This document shows, piece after piece, positions 57,179-64,000 of a stretch of DNA of 64,000 nt; the stretch's first letter is position 1, and the number at the start of each line of letters is the position of its first letter. Under the pieces are notes generated by a model. That model made no database searches. It was not told the DNA's origin and saw only the letters and a program-made list of their open reading frames with translations. This DNA is from Artemisia argyi (lineage: Eukaryota; Streptophyta; Magnoliopsida; Asterales; Asteraceae), in assembly GCA_030686995.1 (NCBI GenBank), contig CM060686.1:76955757-77019756 (forward strand), in the 5' to 3' direction. The translations under genes and the position numbers were made by a program.

Positions 57179-57770
57179 TGTTGGGAATTATAGATTTGAT
57201 GATTACAAAACTACATGTGCTTATATGAAGAAGAATGAAAGTACTTTGAATGAAAGTACTTTCTGCTGAACCAAAGTACTGCTGAACCAAAAGTACTTTG
57301 AATCAAAGTACTTCTGCTGCAGTATTTGAATAAGAATGAAACACAAGGGCTTAATATGACAAGAAGGAAAGTTACAAAAAGATGGAGATTTTAGAAGATT
57401 ATAGAGAATATTTACTTTCCTAATTGTATTATGATTGTCTTTCTTGTAAACCTTAATCCTCTAGTATATAAAGAAGACATGGGTCATTAGGTTTAAGGGT
57501 GCACAGAAAATATATAGTCGACTTAAAGATGTGTGTGTGTCTAGGCGTCAAGTTCCTACAATGGACGCCTAGGGTTTATTAGTTATTTAGTTTATTAGTA
57601 ACAGATCGATCTATGTATTAGTTAGTTTAGCCTCAAGGATCTTTTGATCTTGGGGATATAGTGAATAATGAAAACCTTGTTGAATAACATTATTGTTCTT
57701 TATATTCCACTGCGTGTTATTAATGTTATTTGTAAAACATATCCTAGATGAGATTAAATGATTCTCTACA
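57179..57770 (+). mobile_element. S2: solo copia LTR related to C2
   Basis: 592 bp from TGTTGGGAATTA to CTCTACA with perfect TSD ACTAG (57174-57178, 57771-57775). U3 holds five AAAGTACT words within about 85 bp (57239-57320), as in the C2 LTR. Also like C2 it has a CAAGGGCTTAATATG phrase and a TATATAAAG box (57464). No internal region. Confidence 0.85.
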
Positions 57771-58084
57771 ACTAGGACTCGATATTTAGCTTTGTACCGG
57801 ATAAAGTGTAAGCGACATGTAAAGTTTTTTCCGTGAAAGGAGCTTGTTGACTAGTGATCAGTAACTCTCGAGTTGGATACTCGGGGCGTGGAGTAGGGAA
57901 AGGGAAAAGAGTCCTTGTAACCGAACCACGATAAACATCCGTGTTGTGGTTTGATCGTTTCTTACTTTACTCTTGCATATTACTTATTGTTAATTAGTTT
58001 CAATTGTCTATTACACGCAAAGTTTTCAAAGATAAACAAGTTAAAAAGCGGTAAACTATTCAACCCCCCTTCTAGTTTTCCATA

Positions 58085-58464
58085 ATGTTAATCTTTCATA
58101 TTGAACCCCCCCCCCCCCCCAATTTAAGTATTTATATTAGTTAGTATTACACTATGTTTCGCATTAGTCAATTCGCTCCTCGCGAACGACGTTGTACTTA
58201 CCATTCCTAGCAATAACTGATCGGGTACACTGCCCATTAGTGTTAGTCTATAGATTAAGTCGGTTCTATAAAACTTTAAGACTATATTGTAATACATCAA
58301 CGACGTATACATACAAGCTATTACCTGGCGGTTTTGTTCAAGTGTGGAAGAGTATACGACGTTTAAGCATCTACATGTATACGCCGCATACATGGAAGAC
58401 TTAGTGACGTGGCATAGTGCACAACACGTGTATATGACATATAGGAATTTATCTCTATACGACG
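58085..58464. other. Flank between the C1 LTR and S3
   Basis: Holds a 15-C tract (58106-58120). The words CGAACGAC and GATCGGGTACACTGCC resemble 60690-60745 beyond S3, so S3 may have split an older LTR-like sequence. TATACGACG-like words recur at 58353, 58377 and 58455. The ORFs here have no family signature. Confidence 0.45.
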
Positions 58465-59744
58465 TGTGGAAAACTAGAAGGGGTGGGGGGTTGAATAATT
58501 TTATAATTTTTAAATTTATTTTGCTTTGATAACTATACGTGAGATCAAGTATTGCAAATAATAAAACGATAAGTAAAGTGCAAGTAAAGAAAGAAACGAT
58601 CAAACCACAACACGGATGTTTATAGTGGTTCGGTCTACAAGGACTCTTTTTCCTTGACCTACTCCACTACCCGAGTATCCCACTCGAGAGTATCCTTCAC
58701 TAGTCAACAAGCTCCTTTAACCGGCGGAGAAAACCTTACACATCACTGTCACAAGATTACCGACATAAAGCTAGATGTCGAGTTCTTTTACAAGGGTACA
58801 ACCACTCCCGTCACTCTATGTATTTTAAGGACTAAAATACTAATCGATCACTACTGAATAAATACAATCAATGAATGTATGAATAGCTAGAACTCACACA
58901 ATGATAAACTAACAAGTCTTGCAACTCAATGTTGAAACTTGTAAGCCTTTCGGATGAAGTTGTGATCTTCTTGCTACAAAAGAATCTCACTAAAATGAAA
59001 TGTGAATGAGTTAAATATAAGAGATAGAGTATTTATGCTAATGTATGATTGTAAGTGATGAGAAAACAACTTGGTGTGGCTTGCTATTTATAGGCAAATG
59101 TTGCTAGCAAGCCACGGATATGGCGGAACCCTTTTGAGGGTTCCGTCCGTTATGAAGTTTGGTTCCGCGGGAACCTGACACAAAATCTTCCAAAATCTTT
59201 CTACAAATCTAACCAAAATATTAACTAAATCTTCCATGGATTCTTGAGTAAAGATTTAAATAAAATATTTGCCATATCTTACAAAGATTTCCATATCTAC
59301 AAAAGATCTCAAAAATCTTTCAAAGATCTTCAAAGGGAGGTGATTTGCACACTCCCTTAATTGATTGGCACACTCTAAATTCGAGTGTGTTGACATTTAT
59401 ATCCTCAAAGAATGAAAATTCGTAAATGAATGTGAGGGTATAATTGTCAACACACTCTAATTTAGAGTTTGCCAATCAATTTGGAGAGTGTGCAAATCAC
59501 CTCCCATCTTCAAATGATGTATGCCATTATGTAAAAGTACATTTCTAATTTTAGAAATATAAAAAAGTTTTGTAAAGTATAAATGTAGCTAAATTAATGT
59601 TTAGTTTGTAATAGGAGATTATTAGTAAAAGACTTTAACCATATTTATGTTTTGTTAAAAATAAAGTTTACAATTTGTCGTTAACAAAATTTAACAAAAA
59701 TCGTAAAATATAAATAATGTTTTTAGGCGATATTTGTATTAACA
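58465..59744 (-). mobile_element. S3: solo LTR of the C1 family, reversed
   Basis: On the minus strand it starts TGTTAATACAAATATCG and ends CTAGTTTTCCACA. Flanks CGACG (58460-58464) and CGGCG (59745-59749) form a TSD with one mismatch. It contains the MITE M1 and is otherwise about 1.1 kb. A minus-strand CTATAAATA box lies near 59090. Confidence 0.82.
59335..59505. mobile_element. M1: foldback MITE with 9-bp TSD (Mutator-like)
   Basis: Termini GGGAGGTGATTTGCACACTC and its reverse complement. The two halves pair over almost the whole 171 bp. A perfect 9-bp duplication ATCTTCAAA lies at 59326-59334 and 59506-59514. Nine-base duplications are typical of Mutator superfamily elements. No coding capacity. 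Confidence 0.88.
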
Positions 59745-59749
59745 CGGCG

Positions 59750-60824
59750 TATACAAGGTCGGCCTGAGCCTTTTCTTATAAATACCGAACTAAACTTAAC
59801 TTAGGGTTACATTTTCTCAATCCCAAAAAATATTGGCGATTCTTAGAGCATTCCAAACCATTCCTAAGCTGCAATCATCAAAAGATCAAGACGCCAAACA
59901 TCATAAACATTGTTTCAATTCAGTTTGATTGTTATCATTACATTATGACTAATTTTAATCTTTCGAATGTGATTATCGTTTATTTATTGTTTGTTATGGA
60001 AGATTAAGCACTTATGTGCTTTCCTAGTGATGACTTTAATTTATTAATGACATGATTCGTTGAGTTTAATTTGGCTTTGTTATTAGATAATTTATATGCG
60101 TGTTATAGATTTACGCCCTTGATTTACAATGGGTATTGTTGATAGTAGTTGATTAGTAGCTTAACTTACTGAAAGTTGAGTACGTAATTCACTAATATAT
60201 TGACTAATAGGTTAATGTTATGTCCAATAAGCTTACGAAATTAAAAATGGTAGACGATAAGGTTTACGATTTAGTGAATGGTAATTTGGCAAATTACCTA
60301 GTAATTATGTGAATGGAAAAACGCAATAAAAACAGGTCACATAGATTAGTTGGGGTACTTAAGAGTTAGATCATAACTAGATATTGCCCATGTTTGTCAG
60401 GATAAATACTTATAGGATAAAGTGTGTAGAGACTAATGACTCATATTAGACTTGCACTACATTCGCCCCATTAAGGCATTGCTAGTTAGACACTGCACTC
60501 GCGGATCATGTCGTTGACAGGTTAGAGAAGTAGCTAGACGAGTACATATTTCTCTCATTGATTTCATCTCCACTTTACTTATTTCGCGATTTTTAATTAT
60601 TTTTAATTTGAATAATTGTTTGGATTTCAAACACAAGTTGTCGTATTTAATAAATTTGCTTTTGAAACAGTTAATTTCACTCGCATCAGCGAACGACCCG
60701 GTCTTACCGAGTCTATACCATATGCGATCGGGTATACTACCTGAGAGTGTTGTTATTACTAACAGAGTCACCGCTCATTTTGCTTTTGATAAGATGCCCT
60801 AGTCCTTTGGGTAAGCCTAAGCAT

Positions 60825-60829
<5 letters not shown>
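59750..60829 (+). other. LTR-like remnant, uncertain
   Basis: Has a TATAAATA box (59779), a leader with TTCTCAATCCC, and near 60680-60770 the phrase CCGGTCTTACCGAGTCTATA, then GATCGGGTATACTACC, which I associate with the R-U5 part of some plant gypsy LTRs. No ends, primer site or TSD could be fixed. No gene is seen; the frame 60771-60457 is antisense to this phrase and unsupported. Confidence 0.35.

Positions 60830-60867
<38 letters not shown>
60830..60867 (+). repeat. Poly(A) tract, 38 A, followed by (TA)n
   Basis: Homopolymer followed by CTATATATATATATATTA. It could mark a retroposed 3' end, but no clear upstream element was found. Confidence 0.9.
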
Positions 60868-60868
<1 letters not shown>

Positions 60869-61077
60869 ATATATATATATATTAAACTCCGCGTATTAGT
60901 TACAATGCTTACTATTACGGATCCCACTATGACAACTCCCACTGTTGTTAGATTCGGTTTTATAAATATTAAAATGAGATAACACACATTACACACACAA
61001 ATTGATGCTATTATGCAACGTTGCCGATAGGCATGAGTATCGTTTAGTAAGGAGAAAATGGTTAAACTTTAGTATTA

Positions 61078-61219
61078 GTGAGTTGATTGACACACTCTCA
61101 TTTCTTATTTGCACACTCAAATGTATAAACTAGTAAAATAACATATAATAAATGTACAATTGTTGAATGCATATATTAGAGTGTGCAAATAAAAAATGAG
61201 AGTGTACAGATCATCTCCC
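61078..61219. mobile_element. M2: degenerate MITE related to M1
   Basis: Left end GTGAGTTGATTGACACACTC and right end whose reverse complement is GGGAGATGATCTGTACACTC, with a second inverted pair TTATTTGCACACTC. Similar to M1 termini. No clear 9-bp duplication, so it is older or the ends are misplaced. Confidence 0.6.
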
Positions 61220-61514
61220 TTAAAAGTTTAAAAACATACAAAATAATGAATGTTGTTTGATTAAAATACACTTATTTATAAAAAGACAATACAATCTATT
61301 AATTATTTAATACTTAATTATAATTTAATATATAAAGTATAAACTAAAAATTAATAATAAAGATACACGCGCAAACAAATTAACGCTGCAATAGTGCGTC
61401 ATGGCGGCAACAATGCACCGCTAAGGCGTGATCTCCACATTATGAAATAGACCAAGACGCCGACTCTAGGCGCACGTGACATGAGATGAGGCAGATAAAT
61501 GCGCAATGTAAACT

Positions 61515-61516
<2 letters not shown>
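61220..61516. other. AT-rich stretch, nothing recognised
   Basis: No ORF, repeat or regulatory site could be supported here. Confidence 0.5.

Positions 61517-61588
<72 letters not shown>
61517..61588. repeat. (AT)36 microsatellite
   Basis: 72 bp of uninterrupted AT dinucleotide. It creates an artificial Ile-Tyr repeat ORF. Confidence 0.97.
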
Positions 61589-61593
<5 letters not shown>

Positions 61594-61639
61594 ACGCTTT
61601 TTGTAAACTTAATTACATATAAGTATACGATAAATACTA

Positions 61640-62520
61640 GGCATTCAGACCCGTGCGATGCACACGAGCTCGATCTAAATGTTTATAGTCATGAAAGCCC
61701 GTGTGATGCACATGGGCTATATATAAGTTTTCAAAGTTTAATACCCGTATTTTATTTTCGTCATTTTATATTCGAGACGTATTTTTGTCATTATATATAT
61801 AAGTTGTCGTGGTAGCATACATTTTGTAAGCATGATACGTATTTAAAATAGTTTATTGACATGTAATCTTTTAAGATGTATTTTTTACGTAATAATTTGT
61901 GTCTATTTATTTTGGTATTGACTCTATTATTTTTTATTGGAACTAACTAATATTAATACATCCGGCTAAGTTATAACTATTTCTTATGATAGTCAACAAT
62001 GCCCGTGCAATGCACATGAGCTGTATAGAAGATTTCATAGATTTAAAATACGTGCGATGCACATGGGCTGTATAGAAGTTTTCATAGCGTAATATTCGAC
62101 ATTTATTTTCGTCATTTTATATTTAAGTTGTCATGGTGTCATACATTTGCTAAGCTTTATACGTATTTAAAATACTCTGTTGAGTTGCACATTGGTTGTA
62201 TATAAGTTTTTATAGCGTAATCTTCGACACTTATTTTCGTCATTATATATCTAAGTTGTGATGATATCACATTTCCAAGCATGTCACACATTTAAAATAG
62301 TTTATTGACATTAAAAGAGTATATGTGAAGAGATTTTTTCAAGATATTACATTGAAAAGAGTCTCTTCACATGTAATATTTTAATATGTATAAGTTATAT
62401 AAATTATTTTAAATATAAAGCGATGACATTAATGTTGGAGACCTTTTATATTCATCCTAATGCGATGCACACAGGTTTGGACTGCCTCAGGACCCATGCG
62501 ATACACACAGGTTGGATCTA
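61640..62520. repeat. Degenerate repeats with CCCGTGYGATGCACAYGGG core
   Basis: Imperfect palindromic cores occur near 61651, 61698, 62001, 62050, 62459 and 62491. Between them recur TATAAGTTTTCA, TTTTCGTCATTTTATAT, AAGTTGTCRTGGT and TACGTATTTAAAATA, giving units of about 130-170 bp in 61698-62310. The element type is not known to me with certainty. Confidence 0.65.
62321..62373. repeat. Inverted repeat (hairpin)
   Basis: ATGTGAAGAGATTTTTTCAA pairs with TTGAAAAGAGTCTCTTCACAT across a short spacer, with a few mismatches. Confidence 0.75.
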
Positions 62521-62742
62521 ATTGTTTTTTTCGTAATGTTCGGGACTAATTTTCGGTTCATGTTTGAAACTCTCATTTTTTGTGAAAGACGGACTTCGTT
62601 GTTCAAATAAATTACATTATTAAGAACGAACTATAAAACAAATTTCCTTTTTAACAAAACTATAAAAACATAAAACATTAAAGTAATTAGTATATTCAAA
62701 AGTATAAATTATAATTCGTATAACAGATTATAGTTCGTATAG

Positions 62743-62912
62743 TAAAATATTGCATGTTTAATTTGTAACGTACTATTAATATGAATGCTAAATGTTTATC
62801 TATATTGACACCGATAGCCATGGCATTGTTCTTGTTGTTGTTCATTAGCATTTTGCATGTTTTATTCTTGATGCAATATTCGTGACTTCTCAATCTCTTT
62901 CTTTAATGTGAA
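62743..62912 (-). repeat. Duplicated fragment, copy A (Gln-rich when read on minus strand)
   Basis: Matches 63509-63681 in the same orientation (ATATTGCATGTTTAATTTGT, TATTAATATGAATGCTAA, CATTGTT, TTTTGCATGTTTT, CTCTTTCTTT). The minus strand reads NMQNANEQQQEQCHGYR with stops around it. It may be part of a copied exon; family not recognised. Confidence 0.55.
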
Positions 62913-63508
62913 GAGTTTTTTTTTTATAAAATATTATATTTAAATGAGGCTTTTCATATGTAATCTTTTAATATGAGTAAGTTACATAAATAATTTTTTA
63001 ATTAATACATTATTACAACATTTTTCCATAAACTATAATATCGAATTTGAAGCATTCATTTGTAACTCACTCTAAGTATTTACAGTATGACGACATGAAT
63101 CACATGATATCAAACTCAAATGAATAATGCTTACCTCGTGATAGGTGTAGGATAACATTTGAAATACAATTTTCTTCTCCTTTATATACTTTTTCGATTT
63201 AGAAGATACTTATTGTTAAGATGATCGTGTGAAGATATTTTTATTATATACTACCATTTTTAATATGTAACATCGACATAATTTACACAGTCATACCAAA
63301 TATCAAAGTCACGCAATATTCCAAGACATTTAATTAAGAAATTGACATTAACATAGCGCAAGACAAAAAACTACATTAAGAGCAAAAATATTGAAATGCA
63401 CCAACAAAGTGTAGTAATAATTTTTGACTAAAAATTGAATGCTCGTCAAATAAACGTACTTGTTAACGAATCAATAGTATTAGCCCGTTTAGCGGTATTA
63501 CATGAAGT
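62913..63508. other. AT-rich stretch, nothing recognised
   Basis: No ORF or repeat of note other than scattered phrases shared with neighbouring sequence. Confidence 0.5.
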
Positions 63509-63581
63509 AAAATATTGCATGTTTAATTTGTAACGTACTATTAATATGAATGCTAAGTATTCATTCCACCGGTGGCCGTGA

Positions 63582-63618
<37 letters not shown>

Positions 63619-63681
63619 TGGTGTTTTGCATGTTTTGTTCTTGATACAATTTTATGACTTCTTGATCTCTTTCTTTATTGC
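63509..63681 (-). repeat. Duplicated fragment, copy B with (TTG)10 expansion
   Basis: Same fragment as 62743-62912, with a longer TTG run at 63584-63615 that reads as polyglutamine on the minus strand (NMQNTNK then Q10, then CHGHR). Upstream on the minus strand a splice-acceptor-like TTTTTTGTAG (about 63695-63704) precedes SSKSNKERDQEVIKLYQEQ. It could be a last exon of a host gene or a transduplicated exon; not resolved. Confidence 0.5.
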
Positions 63682-63704
63682 TTTTTGACGAGCTACAAAA
63701 AACA

Positions 63705-64000
63705 ATTAGATATAGTTGATCATTAGTAACTTAAATACAGTTAATCAACATATTGCATTTTCTATCAAAGTAAAAATATTCGTGCATGTTCCACTTAATT
63801 GATAAGACAACGATGTGCAGGATCTCTTAAACCATTAGAGAAAATGATGTTACTACCAAACCTCCTAAGCACCATCTTTATGTCCTACATTCTTACACAC
63901 ACAAAACACACATGAAATTTACATAAAATAACATAAATCAATATGCTAAACAAGTAAGACGATATGATGCTTACTTTACCACCATAATAAGTTGTAGCCC
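63705..64000. other. AT-rich end of window, nothing recognised
   Basis: No ORF or repeat recognised. If 63509-63704 is an exon on the minus strand, this would be intron upstream of it. Confidence 0.4.

Larger units (their letters stand above)
52928..58084 (+). repeat. C1 3' LTR, interrupted by S1 and S2
   Basis: Starts TGTTAATACAAATATCG after a purine tract. Pieces are 52928-53034, 56256-57178 and 57776-58084. The reversed solo LTR 58465-59744 shows the same order of segments: start, a CTATAAATA box (56781 here), CATACATT leader words, a phrase TGACGGGAGTGG and the end CTTCTAGTTTTCCA. The last bases CCATA suggest a mutated CCACA terminus. Confidence 0.8.

Noticed and set aside
58124..58603. 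159-codon minus-strand ORF
   Set aside because: It spans the S3 boundary and flank, with no recognisable domain, so the frame is probably accidental.
61486..61815. 109-codon ORF with Ile-Tyr repeats
   Set aside because: Created by the (AT)36 microsatellite.
1..64000. CRISPR arrays, operons, rRNA or bacterial features
   Set aside because: The sequence is plant nuclear repeat DNA; no direct-repeat and unique-spacer array or prokaryotic gene organisation is present. The phased array in C4 has no variable spacers of CRISPR size.

Overview
This is plant nuclear DNA: AT-rich, gene-poor and made almost entirely of nested LTR retrotransposons. The copia polyproteins (for example the gag zinc-knuckle CFNCQGVGHMARNC and the YVDDIIFG reverse transcriptases) resemble Sirevirus-type copia families common in the daisy family (Asteraceae). 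That taxonomic placement is an inference from family resemblance, with no database search behind it. I found no convincing ordinary host gene, tRNA, rRNA or CRISPR array.

Nested layout, using names kept throughout. C1 is a copia element of which only the last codons of pol (52220-52273), the 3' tail and a 3' LTR (52928-58084) lie here; its left part is outside the window. G1 is a Ty3/gypsy (Tekay-like) element inserted in the 3' end of C1 pol. It spans 1-52219 and its left LTR is cut by the window edge. Inside G1 lie three insertions with perfect 5-bp target-site duplications (TSDs): G2, a Tat-lineage gypsy (1733-12279, TSD TTTGA, minus); C2, a Sirevirus-like copia (15073-27712, TSD TTTGT, minus); and C3, a copia in the 3' LTR of G1 (29642-50580, TSD AATAT, minus). 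C3 itself holds C4, another copia (33646-45987, TSD GTATG, plus). The LTR of C1 carries a 3.2-kb solo gypsy LTR, S1 (53035-56250, TSD ACTTT), and a solo copia LTR, S2 (57179-57770, TSD ACTAG). A reversed solo LTR of the C1 family, S3 (58465-59744), follows and carries a foldback MITE with a 9-bp TSD (59335-59505).

All autonomous-looking polyproteins here are broken by a few nonsense codons or frameshifts. G2 keeps gag, protease, RT, RNase H, a second RNase H and integrase. On the opposite strand it keeps a decayed multi-exon gene with its own TATA box and G-boxes. C2 keeps gag, protease, integrase, RT and RNase H. Downstream of pol it also carries a 945-codon extra ORF and, divergently, a short antisense ORF. 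Both have TATA boxes and they share an intergenic region containing four W-boxes. C4 keeps the whole gag-pol. C3 has lost nearly all of pol.

The most unusual signals are three. First, the divergent two-gene module in C2. Second, private short words repeated many times within single copia elements: AGTACT-type in C2, TTACGCNTAAG in the leader of C4, and GCGCGCCAG in LTRs and gag of C3. Third, the LTR pair of C4 is almost identical in U3 but strongly divergent downstream of the TATA box although its TSD is intact.

The right 5 kb (59.7-64 kb) is AT-rich and holds LTR-like remnants, a second MITE-like foldback, microsatellites, a degenerate repeat with a CCCGTGCGATGCAC core, and a duplicated glutamine-rich fragment.
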